From Shewanella insulae (GTDB lineage Bacteria > Pseudomonadota > Gammaproteobacteria > Enterobacterales > Shewanellaceae): 64,000 bases of DNA. Numbering within the stretch: position 1 is the stretch's first letter; each line of letters opens with the position of its first letter. The notes beneath the pieces were generated by a model. The model did not search any database. It saw only the letters and a program-made list of their open reading frames with translations, and was not told where the DNA came from. Where the stretch lies: assembly GCF_009831655.1 (NCBI RefSeq), contig NZ_WRPA01000001.1, forward strand, positions 372,001 through 436,000, given 5' to 3'. The position numbers and the translations under genes were made by a program. Shown here one piece after another: positions 30,481 through 40,287 of this stretch.

Positions 30481-31221
30481 ATGAACAAGTGGGCTTTGGT
30501 AACCGGCGGCGCCAAACGCATAGGCGAGGCAATCGCATTAACCCTGCACAAGAGAGACGTTAATCTGCTACTGCACTACAAGGGCTCTAAGGCAGAGGCA
30601 ATGGCTCTGGCCGATAAGCTAAACCAGATGCGAGAAGGCTCCTGTCAGACACTACAGGCGGATCTTTCAACCGAACGGGGTGTAGAAAGCCTAGTTCAAC
30701 ACATTAGCACCCATCGACTCCCACTGAGTGCATTGATTAACAACGCCTCCTTGTTTGTCCCAGACAATAAAGCAAGTGATTGGCAAACCTGTCAGCAGCT
30801 CCTAAACCTTAACCTGTTGGCCCCCTATCACTTGGCTACAAGACTTGGCGACAATCTGGCGAACAACCAAGGTAGCGTCATCAACCTAGTGGATATTCAT
30901 GGCGACCGCCCCCTAAAACACCATGGACTATACTCAATATCTAAGGCCGGATTAAAGATGGCGACTCAAGCATTGGCACAAGAGCTAGCGCCTAAGGTAA
31001 GAGTTAACGGCATATCACCGGGCGCGATACTTTGGCCCGCCCAAAGCGATCAGGATGCGATAGAGCGAGTCACCCGGGCTATCCCACTCGAGCGCCCCGG
31101 CAAGACTAAAGATATCGCCGATGCGGTGAGCTTTATACTGGACAGCTCTTACCTCAATGGGCAGGTTATCGCCATCGATGGCGGACGCAGCGCAACCGGA
31201 TATACAGGAGCCGACGGATGA
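30481..31221 (+). CDS. pteridine reductase (FolM/PTR1-like SDR)
   Basis: Short-chain dehydrogenase of 246 residues. The cofactor motif is TGGAKRIG, where the second glycine of TGxxxGxG is replaced by arginine; this TGxxxRxG form marks pteridine reductases such as PTR1 and FolM, which reduce dihydropterins using NADPH. NNAS, YSISK (YxxxK) and the NGISPGAILWP segment are present. ATG 30481 has TTGGA six bases upstream; ATG 30475 is an alternative. It overlaps the next gene by four bases (ATGA). Confidence 0.8.
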   Translation: MNKWALVTGGAKRIGEAIALTLHKRDVNLLLHYKGSKAEAMALADKLNQMREGSCQTLQADLSTERGVESLVQHISTHRLPLSALINNASLFVPDNKASDWQTCQQLLNLNLLAPYHLATRLGDNLANNQGSVINLVDIHGDRPLKHHGLYSISKAGLKMATQALAQELAPKVRVNGISPGAILWPAQSDQDAIERVTRAIPLERPGKTKDIADAVSFILDSSYLNGQVIAIDGGRSATGYTGADG

Positions 31222-31418
31222 AAATTTTTGATAAAGTGATCTGTTGTCCCCACTGTGGGCACCATCAACACATCAATCTCGATATGAGTTGTGGCGATCA
31301 GGACTACTATGACGATTGCCGTGTCTGTTGTAATCCGATCCACTTTAGGACGCATATCGACGATTCTCGACAGAAAATTGAGGTCTATGTCGACTCAGAC
31401 GATGAGCAATTCTATTAG
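31218..31418 (+). CDS. CPXCG motif-containing cysteine-rich protein
   Basis: A 66-residue protein with two zinc-knuckle-like pairs: CPHCG at residues 10-14 and CRVCC at residues 34-38. The tail is acidic (DSDDEQFY). These features match the family named CPXCG motif-containing cysteine-rich protein, of unknown function and presumably metal-binding. It overlaps the pteridine reductase stop by four bases, so both are co-translated. Confidence 0.85.
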   Translation: MKIFDKVICCPHCGHHQHINLDMSCGDQDYYDDCRVCCNPIHFRTHIDDSRQKIEVYVDSDDEQFY

Positions 31419-31542
31419 CTCAAACAACGCAATTCTCGGACACAAACAGCCATGGTGCTGTATCTGTTTAACTCCTGAAACAGATTAAGGTTAGCCGCAT
31501 CTGACCAACCTTAATCTAGACCTCGACCAACAATCCCGGCCA

Positions 31543-32154
31543 TTAGCCCAAGCGCTTGGCCAATACCCGCTCTACCGTGTCAACTATGGCCTGTGTCTGA
31601 CTGTCTATCTCGATATTGAGCATGGTGCCAACAGCGACCTCGTCTAAATTAGTGAGCGCCAGAGTTTCTGGGATCAGATGTAGCATAAAGCCAGACTCAC
31701 TCACCTCCCCAACAGTCAGACTACAACCATTCACGCCAACAAAGCCCTTATAGAGAATGTAATTCATCCATCTAGGCTCAACTTCCAGGCGAATGTCGAA
31801 ATGAGATGCCGTGTGACTGACTTCTGCCACAGCAGCCTGGGTATGCACATGACCAGAAAGCACATGTCCACCTATCTCGCTGCCATAGGTCAGAGAGCGC
31901 TCAATATTAACCTTGCTACCCGCTGACAGACCGGCCAGATTGGTGACCCTCAATGTCTCTTCCATTACATCGAAAAACACCCTATCATCTGCCATCTCGG
32001 TAACGGTTAGACAGACACCGTTATTGGCGACACTTGCACCTCGTTGCAAGTTTTCCTTCAGGTGTGACGGCATCGCAATTTCGATTGTATTGAGACCATC
32101 TTTTTTATGAATAGCCACCACTTCACATGTGGCTTGAACAATACCTGTGAACAT
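31543..32154 (-). CDS. ribE: riboflavin synthase, alpha chain
   Basis: Catalyses dismutation of two 6,7-dimethyl-8-ribityllumazines to riboflavin, 203 residues. It is built of two lumazine-binding repeats: the first begins MFTGIVQATCEV and contains NGVCLTV, the second carries GHVLSGHVHT and FVGVNGCSLTVGEV. It is divergent from the MATE pump across 28 bases, as ribC/ribE and mdtK are in E. coli. No FMN riboswitch is visible in that short gap. Confidence 0.96.
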   Translation of the reverse strand: MFTGIVQATCEVVAIHKKDGLNTIEIAMPSHLKENLQRGASVANNGVCLTVTEMADDRVFFDVMEETLRVTNLAGLSAGSKVNIERSLTYGSEIGGHVLSGHVHTQAAVAEVSHTASHFDIRLEVEPRWMNYILYKGFVGVNGCSLTVGEVSESGFMLHLIPETLALTNLDEVAVGTMLNIEIDSQTQAIVDTVERVLAKRLG

Positions 32155-32182
32155 TTTTTACTCTCTGTATTAAGGCGTTTTC

Positions 32183-33556
32183 ATGAATCAATTCGGCTTT
32201 CAAGCCAAAAAGCTCGTCCATCTCGCGTTGCCAGTACTGATCGCTCAGGTCACCCAAACCATGATGGGCTTTATCGATACCGTCATGGCCGGTCGCGTCA
32301 GTGCACTCGATATGGCCGCGGTAGCCATTGGCGGTAGCTTATGGTTGCCCGCGCTACTTTTTGTACAGGGGTTGCTCGTCGCCTTTACCCCCGTATTTGC
32401 CAGTCATCATGGCGCAGATAATCAAGGTGCCATCAGGCCCATGGCCTATCAGGCTGCCTATATTGCCATAATCGGCGCGGCTTTAGTGATAACCTTTCTG
32501 CTTTTTGCGCCCCAGATCTTTAAATTGATGGAACTCTCCCCCGAATTGGCAGAGCTAAGCATAGGTTACCTGCACGGGTTTGCCTGGGGCGTCCCCGCCT
32601 TCGTGCTCTATCAGGTATTACGTGGCTGCAGCGAGGGCATTTCATACACACTACCGACTATGGTGATAGGTTTTGTCGGCCTCGCGGTCAACATTCCGGC
32701 CAACTATATCTTTATCTATGGTCATCTAGGCGCGCCAGCACTAGGTGGTGCGGGCTGTGGCATCGCGACGGCCTTGGTGTTTTGGGCCATGCTGATTTCG
32801 ATGGCTATCTATATGCAGTTACATCGACGTTTCGCCGCCATGACCCCCTTTGGTGCCTTTCACCTGCCGGATCTGACTATCATGCTAAAGATGACCAAGC
32901 ATGGTATGCCCATCGCCATGGCACTGTTTTTCGAGGTAAGCCTGTTTGCCATCATAGCGCTCTTGCTGGCCCCCTTAGGCGCCGACGTCGTGGCGGGCCA
33001 TCAGATCGCACTAAACTTTTCATCCATCGTCTTTATGCTCCCCCTCTCGATAGGCATAGCAGTATCAATACGGGTAGGCTACTACCTAGGACAAGATAAG
33101 GCGGAAGTGGCAAAACTGGTGACCAAGGTCGGCCTGGTTATCGCCTTTAGCCTGGCGGCTTGCACAGCAATATTCACCGTGGTATTTCGCACTCAGATCG
33201 CGCTACTCTATAACCAAAATCCAGAAGTCGTCGCCTTGGCCAGCAGCCTGATGTTCCTTGCCGCCCTGTATCAGCTGTCTGATTCGGTTCAGGTCGTTAC
33301 TGCCGGCGCCCTGCGTGGTTATCACGATACGCGAAGTGCCTTCTATATCACCCTGATATCCTATTGGGCGATCGGCATGGTGCTCGGTTATCTGCTTGCC
33401 GAAACCGATTTATTGCTACCCGCCATGGGCGCCCACGGCTTCTGGATAGGCCTCATTGCCGGCCTGACCAGCGCAGCTATGCTGTTCGCCCTGAGGCTCA
33501 GGCATATTCAGAAGCACCCAAAGGCCACGGCACTTCTGGCTAGAGCCGCCCATTAA
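32183..33556 (+). CDS. mdtK: MATE family multidrug efflux transporter (NorM/MdtK)
   Basis: Twelve-helix cation-coupled exporter of 457 residues. It starts with the NorM-like leader (KKLVHLALPVLIAQVTQTMMGFIDTVMAGRVS, split across helix 1) and shows internal two-fold symmetry, with a second bundle beginning near KHGMPIAMALFFEVSLFAII. In the second half, AGHQIALNFSSIVFMLPLSIGIAVSIRVG is typical of NorM/MdtK. Conserved neighbourhood with riboflavin synthase. Substrates in the family are cationic dyes and fluoroquinolones. Confidence 0.92.
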   Translation: MNQFGFQAKKLVHLALPVLIAQVTQTMMGFIDTVMAGRVSALDMAAVAIGGSLWLPALLFVQGLLVAFTPVFASHHGADNQGAIRPMAYQAAYIAIIGAALVITFLLFAPQIFKLMELSPELAELSIGYLHGFAWGVPAFVLYQVLRGCSEGISYTLPTMVIGFVGLAVNIPANYIFIYGHLGAPALGGAGCGIATALVFWAMLISMAIYMQLHRRFAAMTPFGAFHLPDLTIMLKMTKHGMPIAMALFFEVSLFAIIALLLAPLGADVVAGHQIALNFSSIVFMLPLSIGIAVSIRVGYYLGQDKAEVAKLVTKVGLVIAFSLAACTAIFTVVFRTQIALLYNQNPEVVALASSLMFLAALYQLSDSVQVVTAGALRGYHDTRSAFYITLISYWAIGMVLGYLLAETDLLLPAMGAHGFWIGLIAGLTSAAMLFALRLRHIQKHPKATALLARAAH

Positions 33557-33729
33557 TCACACAATGCTAGTGCAGTAACATAATCTGACAAGGTGATGTT
33601 TAAACCAATAATCATCACCTTGCCTTAGCCTGTCATGAAAACTTTTGTCGAATATAACAGCGCTTTGACGTTAAAAAGTTCAAGTTGTGCAGCAAATCGC
33701 CGCTTAATTGAAAATTTAAGATTTTTTGC

Positions 33730-33759
33730 TTGCAACTCACCGTCCATCCCTCGTAATAT
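33730..33759 (+). promoter_or_regulatory. promoter of the tRNA-Val pair
   Basis: TTGCAA (33730-33735) and TAATAT (33754-33759), spaced 18 bases, followed by a GC-rich GCGCTCG discriminator as in stringently controlled stable-RNA promoters. It lies 43 bases before the first tRNA. Confidence 0.7.
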
Positions 33760-33802
33760 AGCGCTCGTTCGATGGCCGACAGGTCATCAAGCGTAAAGCA
33801 GT

Positions 33803-33879
33803 ACAACCGTAGCTCAGTTGGTTAGAGCACCACCTTGACATGGTGGGGGTCGGTGGTTCGAATCCACTCGGTTGTACCA
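33803..33879 (+). tRNA. tRNA-Val (anticodon GAC), copy 1
   Basis: A 77-base tRNA with encoded CCA. Acceptor ACAACCG/CGGTTGT; anticodon stem CCACC/GGTGG with loop TTGACAT, so the anticodon is GAC. T loop GGTTCGAATCC. Identical to the copy 20 bases downstream. Confidence 0.97.
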
Positions 33880-33899
33880 TTTTTACAAGCAATAGCAGT

Positions 33900-33976
33900 A
33901 CAACCGTAGCTCAGTTGGTTAGAGCACCACCTTGACATGGTGGGGGTCGGTGGTTCGAATCCACTCGGTTGTACCA
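33900..33976 (+). tRNA. tRNA-Val (anticodon GAC), copy 2
   Basis: Identical to copy 1 over its full length. The 20-base spacer suggests one precursor transcript processed into two tRNAs. Confidence 0.97.
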
Positions 33977-33997
33977 TCTTGTAAAAACGATACTTAG

Positions 33998-34017
33998 GCC
34001 AGCGAAAGCTGGTTTTT
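33998..34017 (+). terminator. terminator after the tRNA-Val pair
   Basis: CCAGC-GAAA-GCTGG stem with a stable GNRA-type loop, followed by TTTTTTT. Confidence 0.88.
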
Positions 34018-34056
34018 TTGTGCCTGCTTTCTACCTAACTAGCCGTTACTATCGCG

Positions 34057-34470
34057 TCACTTCGCGCTTACCATCACTATAATGGGGGCGCCAGACTCAC
34101 TCTTCTGGGCAAGATCGATAATGCTCACCTTGGTCTTCACTCGATTGGCGATTGAAGAGTGACGTTCGAGAAACTGAAAGCTTTGCAATGCCTGATACTG
34201 GTGGGCAAACTGCGCCAAACTCAGGCCATTACAGGAAATACTGTTGACCCCGAAACGCATGTTATGGTCATAGTTAACCAGTTTACGCTTTAACGCCGAA
34301 CTGTTATCACTACCCGCCGCGATACAGATCTTGGTTTCCGCACTGCTATCCTTAGCGACAAACTGATAGCGAGTCTCCTTGGTTAGATCGCCTGCTATCG
34401 CTTGGGCACTCAGCACCAAACCTAAGGCCGTAACGGCCATACCGATAGAAAAAAACGCCCCTGTTTTCAT
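34057..34470 (-). CDS. secreted protein, probable DUF3718 family
   Basis: A 137-residue protein with a clear signal peptide (MKTGAFFSIGMAVTALGLVL, cleavage likely after SAQAIA). The mature part has two cysteines in a KICIAAGSD and SISCNGLSLAQFAHQY context, the pattern of the uncharacterised DUF3718 family common in Shewanella; this family call is from memory and moderately sure. AGGAG precedes the ATG. Likely periplasmic, with the two cysteines forming a disulfide (inference). Confidence 0.75.
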   Translation of the reverse strand: MKTGAFFSIGMAVTALGLVLSAQAIAGDLTKETRYQFVAKDSSAETKICIAAGSDNSSALKRKLVNYDHNMRFGVNSISCNGLSLAQFAHQYQALQSFQFLERHSSIANRVKTKVSIIDLAQKSESGAPIIVMVSAK

Positions 34471-34759
34471 GTTAAACTCCTTGAGCCGTTAAGGAACACG
34501 GCACTGTGACGTTAGGATGTTACTGATTAGGCGAGGCGACGCCTATATTGACGCAAAAAGAACAGCCTCTCCAAATCAGCCCATCTCAAGTAAAGCCTAA
34601 AAGTGTCAGCAAGGTTGTTAACCCCTGATGTCAAAATGTTGCAAGCTGTGTAGTGACCGAGAGCTAACGTTTGGATAGGGCTTATCCTACTAAAATCCTA
34701 GAGAAAAAAAGTGCAACTGAGTTACACTGTCCCTTGGCGAGTGACAACAGGAGCCGGGA

Positions 34760-37462
34760 ATGAGCCAGCGTACATTACACACCCTATTTAAACCTAAGTC
34801 GGTAGCCATCATAGGCGCCTCCAATGGCGCCAAGCGTGCCGGCAATGTAGTAATGCGCAACCTGCTATCAAGCGGGTTTTCCGGGCCTATCATGCCAGTG
34901 ACCCCTAAGTACGATGCCGTAATGGGAGTCCTAGCCTATCCCAATATCGAAGCCCTGCCACTAAAGCCGGATCTTGCCATCATCTGCACCGCGGCCAGCC
35001 GCGTTCCGGCCATCGTCGAGCGGCTGGCCCAATTTGGCTGCAAAGTAGCTATCATCAATGCGTCAGGCATGGCGAATCAGCTCGATGAAGAGGGGCAAAA
35101 CCTACTTACGCTGACCCGCGCCCATGCTAAGCGTTACGGCATGCGAATACTCGGCCCCAACAGTTTGGGGATGATGCTGCCTAACCTTGGGCTCAATGCC
35201 AGCCTGGCACACACCAGCGCCCTGCCCGGCAAAATCGCCTTCGTGTCACAATCTGCCGCCATCTGCACCACAGTGCTCGATTGGGCCAACAACAAGGGAA
35301 TAGGCTTCTCTTCCTTCATCTCCCTGGGGGATGCGACCGATATCGATTTCGACGAGCTGCTGGACTTTCTCGGACGAGATTCTCGCACCACCGCCATCAT
35401 GCTCTACATAGACTCGGTCAACGAGAAACGCCATTTCCTCTCCGCCGCCCGCGCTGCCGCGCGCAATAAACCCATCTTAGTGATCAAATCCGGGCGCAGC
35501 CTGGAGGGCACCACAGCCGCTAAACTCCATACAGGCGGCGAAGTGGGTAACGATGCGGTCTACGAGGCAGCGTTCAGGCGTGCAGGTATGTTGAGGGTCA
35601 ACGACCTGGTGGAGCTGTTTGCCGCGGTTGAAACCCTGGCTCACTCGGCGCCCCTGCAAGGCGAGCGTTTGGCTATTCTTAGTAATGGCGGCGGCCCTGC
35701 CGTACTGGGTTTAGATCAACTTATTCTGGGTGGTGGTAAGCCTGCCACCTTGGACGATGATACCTTCGATAAGCTCAATGCCCTGTTGCCCGATACCTGG
35801 TCTGGGCAAAACCCTGTTGATATCGGCGGCGACGCCGATGCCAAGCGTTACACCCAGAGCCTGGATATCCTGATGAATGCCGATGTGGCCGATGCCATCT
35901 TGGTGCTACACTCTCCCTCGGCGCTCGGTGACAGCATAGAGATCGCCGACAGCATAGTAGAGCTCGTCTCCAAACATCCAAGGCGCCACAAGGTCAATGT
36001 GCTCACCAACTGGAGCGGTGAAGACTCGGCCTACCAGGCCCGTAAACACTTTAACCGAGCCGGGGTGCCCACCTATCGCACCCCTGAGGGCGCCGTAGGC
36101 GCCTTCATGCATATGGTGGAATACAGGCGTAACCAAAAATTGCTGCAGGAAGTGCCGCAATCTATCCCTGACAACATTCCGACTGATGCGCAGCTCGCTC
36201 GCTCATTGCTGCAACGCGCTATCGCCGATAACAAGCAGGTGATCGAGACCCACGAGGCAAGTGCCATCCTTAAGGCCTATGGGCTTAACACCATAGAGAC
36301 ACACTTTGCCGCCAGCGCCGAGCGCGCCGCCGAAATCGCCGAGCATATAGGCTATCCCGTTGCCCTTAAGGTGCAGTCGCCGGATATTCATCACAAATCC
36401 GATGTCCACGGCGTCATGCTTAACCTCACCTCTCATCAGGAGGTGTTGCAGGCCGCCGATGCCATGGTCGGACGGGTACACTCGCTCAATCAGGATGCCG
36501 ATATACAGGGGCTCATAGTGCAGAAGATGGCGCTTACCGCAGGCACTCAAGAGATCCGTGTCGCCGTTACCCATGATCCCGTGTTCGGCCCGGCTATTCT
36601 GCTCGGCGAAGGCGGCTCCGAGTGGCAACCCACCACAGATGCCGCGGTAGCCCTGCCGCCACTGAACATGACGCTGGCCCGCTACATGGTGATCCAGGCG
36701 CTGAAGACCCACAAGCTAAAAGACAGGCATCTTCCCCTTGGGTTAGACATGAACGCCCTGTGTGTCATGCTGACTCAGATCTCACATCTGATCATAGATT
36801 GCCCCGAGATTGCGGGGTTAGATCTTAATCCCGTGTTATGCGCCGGCGAGCAGATCACCCTGCTAGATGTCAATATACAGCTCAACCCTAATGCCCAGGA
36901 CAACCCTAACCGTCTGGCCATCTGTCCCTATCCTAAGGAGCTTGAGGAGCACGCGGTATTGAAGAACGGCCTTGAGATCATGCTAAGACCGATACTGCCG
37001 GAAGATGAGCCCAAACACCTGGCCTTCGACAATTCCCTCTCCGACGAGGACAGATATAAACGTTACTTCGGAGTGCGCTCTAAGATGACCCATGAAGAGA
37101 TGGCGGTGCTTACCCAGATTGATTACGCCAGAGAGATGGCCTTTATCGCCACGACTAAAGGCGAGGATGACGATGACATCACCCTGGGTGCCGTCAGAGC
37201 CTCCATCGATCCCGACAACACTGAGGCCGAGTTCGCCATGGCGGTGCGCAGCGATCATCAGGGGATCGGCATAGGTAAGCTGCTACTGGAGAAATTGATC
37301 GCCTATTACAAGGCCAATGACACTGAGCTGCTCACCGGCTTTACCATGTTTGAAAACCGCAACATGGCAAGCCTGGCGAAGAAATTGGGCTTCAGCGTCA
37401 CCTTCGATATGGAAGAGCACCTGATCAAGATGGATATGCCACTCAAGCCGAAACAAGAGTAA
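34760..37462 (+). CDS. pat: protein lysine acetyltransferase Pat (acyl-CoA synthetase/GNAT fusion)
   Basis: A 900-residue fusion of an NDP-forming acyl-CoA-synthetase-like module and a C-terminal acetyltransferase. Order: CoA-binding domain (residues about 8-135, SVAIIGASNGAKRAGNVV), succinyl-CoA-ligase-like region (150-460, with KLHTGGEVGNDAVYEAAFRRAG), ATP-grasp domain (490-700), and GNAT (735-890) with motif A SDHQGIGIGKLLLEKLI. In Salmonella and E. coli, Pat/PatZ acetylates and silences acetyl-CoA synthetase and other enzymes; the synthetase part serves as a regulatory module. AGGAG lies before the ATG. No deacetylase gene is adjacent. Confidence 0.9.
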   Translation: MSQRTLHTLFKPKSVAIIGASNGAKRAGNVVMRNLLSSGFSGPIMPVTPKYDAVMGVLAYPNIEALPLKPDLAIICTAASRVPAIVERLAQFGCKVAIINASGMANQLDEEGQNLLTLTRAHAKRYGMRILGPNSLGMMLPNLGLNASLAHTSALPGKIAFVSQSAAICTTVLDWANNKGIGFSSFISLGDATDIDFDELLDFLGRDSRTTAIMLYIDSVNEKRHFLSAARAAARNKPILVIKSGRSLEGTTAAKLHTGGEVGNDAVYEAAFRRAGMLRVNDLVELFAAVETLAHSAPLQGERLAILSNGGGPAVLGLDQLILGGGKPATLDDDTFDKLNALLPDTWSGQNPVDIGGDADAKRYTQSLDILMNADVADAILVLHSPSALGDSIEIADSIVELVSKHPRRHKVNVLTNWSGEDSAYQARKHFNRAGVPTYRTPEGAVGAFMHMVEYRRNQKLLQEVPQSIPDNIPTDAQLARSLLQRAIADNKQVIETHEASAILKAYGLNTIETHFAASAERAAEIAEHIGYPVALKVQSPDIHHKSDVHGVMLNLTSHQEVLQAADAMVGRVHSLNQDADIQGLIVQKMALTAGTQEIRVAVTHDPVFGPAILLGEGGSEWQPTTDAAVALPPLNMTLARYMVIQALKTHKLKDRHLPLGLDMNALCVMLTQISHLIIDCPEIAGLDLNPVLCAGEQITLLDVNIQLNPNAQDNPNRLAICPYPKELEEHAVLKNGLEIMLRPILPEDEPKHLAFDNSLSDEDRYKRYFGVRSKMTHEEMAVLTQIDYAREMAFIATTKGEDDDDITLGAVRASIDPDNTEAEFAMAVRSDHQGIGIGKLLLEKLIAYYKANDTELLTGFTMFENRNMASLAKKLGFSVTFDMEEHLIKMDMPLKPKQE

Positions 37463-37480
37463 ATCCTATATTGTTAACAT

Positions 37481-38509
37481 TTAGTCTTTAACGCAGTTTC
37501 GCCCGGCCGACTTGGCCCTGTATAAGGCCTCATCGGCGCGGATCAGATAAGATTCTCTATCGTCGTCATGGCGTAACGTCGCAACCCCTATGGAGACGGT
37601 GATCGCCCCCAGGGAAAGCTTATTATCTTTACCTATACTCAAATGGCGCTCGGCAATGCGGGCGCGCAGCTGCTCTGCCACCACCATGGCCCCCGAATGT
37701 TCGGTATCAGGAAGCAAGATCACAAACTCCTCACCGCCGTAGCGCGCTACGAAGTCATCGCCTCTCACCCCCTGTTTTAAGGCCAAGGCGATATAGGCAA
37801 GCACCTTATCACCCACTAGGTGCCCATGAGTGTCGTTAAACTGTTTGAAGTTATCGATATCAATCAGCAACAAACTGCTCTGGCGTTGGCTGCGCCTGAA
37901 GCCTTGTATGTGGCCGAGCACTTCCTCGTCGAAGGCGCGGCGGTTGCTCAGGGAGGTGAGCTGATCTGTCATCACGGCGATATTAAGCTCCTGCATCTCA
38001 GCCTTTAACGCCGCGACCTCCTGATTCATCGTTTTAAGATTCGCTTCCATATCGCGATTGCTGCTCACCACCTGAGACACCTCTTCTGCCAAGGTATCGA
38101 TCAGCTGCTCTAGGGTTTGAGGGTCGGGTTCCCTGCTTAGGTCTTGCTGAAAGCTGGTGAGGCTTAGGTTAAATTGCGCCGTCCCCTCGGTGACCTCAGA
38201 TAGGCGGGTCATGAAATTGTTGATCAGGATCTGCGTCTCTATCTGCACATTCTCGATCACCTCCGGTGACTGCTCGCGAATAAAGCTGTTGTAGAGACCC
38301 GCGTTAACCTCGGCGGTGAAGGCTGCGCGACTCGCCACTAGGCTATCAATGGCCCGTTTAAGATCCAGATTAACGCCCCGAAAGTACTCATACCAAACGG
38401 CATAATTGTCCGGAGTAACGGGAATATTGAGTTCAGACATGCGAGGAACGGCATGACGTAAAATTTTAGCGGAAAGTTCAGTTTCGGTAAGTTGTTTAGC
38501 CAAATTCAT
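37481..38509 (-). CDS. diguanylate cyclase (GGDEF domain)
   Basis: A 342-residue cytosolic protein predicted to make cyclic di-GMP. The N-terminal 170 residues are helical with a coiled coil (about 128-176) and no known sensor domain that I recognise. The GGDEF domain begins at LTSLSNRRAF (184-193). The active site is GGEEF (258-262), and an RxxD inhibitory site (RGDD, 249-252) lies five residues before it, so the enzyme should be active and subject to product feedback. No membrane segment. Convergent with pat. Confidence 0.92.
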   Translation of the reverse strand: MNLAKQLTETELSAKILRHAVPRMSELNIPVTPDNYAVWYEYFRGVNLDLKRAIDSLVASRAAFTAEVNAGLYNSFIREQSPEVIENVQIETQILINNFMTRLSEVTEGTAQFNLSLTSFQQDLSREPDPQTLEQLIDTLAEEVSQVVSSNRDMEANLKTMNQEVAALKAEMQELNIAVMTDQLTSLSNRRAFDEEVLGHIQGFRRSQRQSSLLLIDIDNFKQFNDTHGHLVGDKVLAYIALALKQGVRGDDFVARYGGEEFVILLPDTEHSGAMVVAEQLRARIAERHLSIGKDNKLSLGAITVSIGVATLRHDDDRESYLIRADEALYRAKSAGRNCVKD

Positions 38510-38658
38510 AGAGGTTTACGCCATTGTTATTATTAGAGAAACAGTAACGCGCAAAGCGCCTTCATCTGGCTAACTGCATGAATGAAGACGCAAATCCCTA
38601 CAATAACGAAAATATTTGACCTTACCAGTTCTTTTTGTTGTTTTTATGTTAAAAATCA

Positions 38659-40287
38659 CTATTTAATCCGGCAGGTGGCAAAAAGATCCATCTCCTTGCG
38701 ATAAACCTGGGTAGAGACATTCATCAAGCCGAGCAGGCTTGAGAAGAGGTTGTCGTGAGAGAAGCCTCCCCCGGCAGCATGGTCACGCAGACACTGTTTG
38801 TCGATAGCATTCTCCTTAGCAAATTCATCGGAGAGCCAGGCTAGCATAGGGATCTTGATCTGCTCTTCTGGCGCGATGGCATAGGGCGCACCATGAAGGT
38901 ACATGCCACTCTCTCCAAGCGATTCACCATGATCGGATAGGTAAAGCATGGCGGTATCGGCGTTAGCCCCTTGTGCTTGAAGACGCGAGATCACCTGGGC
39001 AACAATATAATCTGAATACAAGATGGTATTGTCATAGGTATTGATCAACTCTTCGTCGCTACAGTTTTGAATGTCGCTACGCTGGCAATCGGGCTCAAAC
39101 TTGCGATGGGCCTCGGGATAACGTAAGTAGTATGTTGGTCCGTGGGAGCCTATGATATGCAGCACGATCAGGGTATCTTGGCTAACACCTTGGGCAAGGC
39201 GCTTATCTAACTCGTTCAGCAATACCTGATCGTAGCAGTAGTGACCATCGCAAAGCTCGGGATCGCTGTTGAGATCGATATTGATGTGCTTCACTCGATC
39301 GCACACCCCTTTACAGCCGCTATCGTTATCCAACCACTCAAGCGAGATACCAGCATGGGAGAGTACGTCCATGGCGGTGTCCTGGGCCTTTGCCCGACGT
39401 GCATCATACTCTTCCCTATCCATGCTAGAGAACATACAAGGTAGAGACACCGCGGTTGCCGTGCCGCAAGACTCTGTGTCTCGAAAGGCAATCATCTCAT
39501 AGGCCTTGGTATGGGCGTTGGTCGGCTTGTTATAGCCATAGTATTCATAGTTCTGCGCCCTGGCGGTCTCCCCGACGACTAAGACCACTAGATTTGGCTT
39601 GCCGTTCTTATCCTGAGTGAGGTTCTTGGCGTCTTGACCCTGCACCTTATATACCAGCGGCTCCTGGAAATAGTTAACCTTGACGTATTTGATCATAGAG
39701 CCGATAGCGTAGGTCGGCACTATGTAACGCTTCATCTGATCGTTGTTGCGGCCAAAGGCGACGTAATTTTGGTAATAAAAGAAGCCGATCACGGCGATGC
39801 CTGCAAGCATAGTCCCCATGAAGGCGAGCTTATGGGCTAACTCTCTGACGAAGGGCTTATAGGCGATATCAGCCTTATAGATCAACCAAGCTGGTAGCAG
39901 CCCTGTCAGGGTAAAGTTGAGCACCGAAGACCAGTTTAGGTAGGTTAACGCCTCGGCACTGTTGGTCTGCACCGTATTTTCGATCATGCCGTAATCGAAC
40001 ACTACGCCATACTGCAGCGCAGCAAAGAATACGCTGGAAGAGATCAGGGTAACGACAATAAAAAAGGGCTTTAGCAGGTATTTAACCGAAAAGAGCGAAA
40101 AGATGAAGCTCAACGCCAAGATAAGAAACAGGGGTATGGTGGCAATGAAAAGGTAGTTAACCTCGGCCTGTTTCTCTATTCCCTGTCTTACTATGCCAAA
40201 CAGCGGAATGTTAAATACGAAGACATAAAATAAGCTGGTGATCAAGGTGAACTGATTTACCGATAGGCTTTTAACGCGTGACTGCAC
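38659..40287 (-). CDS. eptA: phosphoethanolamine-lipid A transferase (EptA-like)
   Basis: Inner-membrane enzyme of 542 residues that transfers phosphoethanolamine to lipid A, lowering negative surface charge. Five hydrophobic helices fill residues 12-180. The periplasmic sulfatase-fold domain has the N-terminal metal site VVLVVGETARAQNYE, the catalytic threonine in ESCGTATAVSLPCMFS, and the zinc site YLSDHGESLGE. Several cysteines match the family disulfides. Members of this family can confer polymyxin tolerance, including plasmid MCR enzymes; this chromosomal copy is not linked to any mobile element. Upstream region carries GTTAA repeats. Confidence 0.9.
   Translation of the reverse strand: MQSRVKSLSVNQFTLITSLFYVFVFNIPLFGIVRQGIEKQAEVNYLFIATIPLFLILALSFIFSLFSVKYLLKPFFIVVTLISSSVFFAALQYGVVFDYGMIENTVQTNSAEALTYLNWSSVLNFTLTGLLPAWLIYKADIAYKPFVRELAHKLAFMGTMLAGIAVIGFFYYQNYVAFGRNNDQMKRYIVPTYAIGSMIKYVKVNYFQEPLVYKVQGQDAKNLTQDKNGKPNLVVLVVGETARAQNYEYYGYNKPTNAHTKAYEMIAFRDTESCGTATAVSLPCMFSSMDREEYDARRAKAQDTAMDVLSHAGISLEWLDNDSGCKGVCDRVKHINIDLNSDPELCDGHYCYDQVLLNELDKRLAQGVSQDTLIVLHIIGSHGPTYYLRYPEAHRKFEPDCQRSDIQNCSDEELINTYDNTILYSDYIVAQVISRLQAQGANADTAMLYLSDHGESLGESGMYLHGAPYAIAPEEQIKIPMLAWLSDEFAKENAIDKQCLRDHAAGGGFSHDNLFSSLLGLMNVSTQVYRKEMDLFATCRIK

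Noticed and set aside
32155..32182. FMN riboswitch controlling ribE
   Set aside because: Only 28 bases separate ribE from the divergent MATE gene, too short for the element.
38659..40287. Mobile colistin-resistance gene (mcr)
   Set aside because: The gene is EptA-like but sits in ordinary chromosomal context with no insertion sequence or composition shift.
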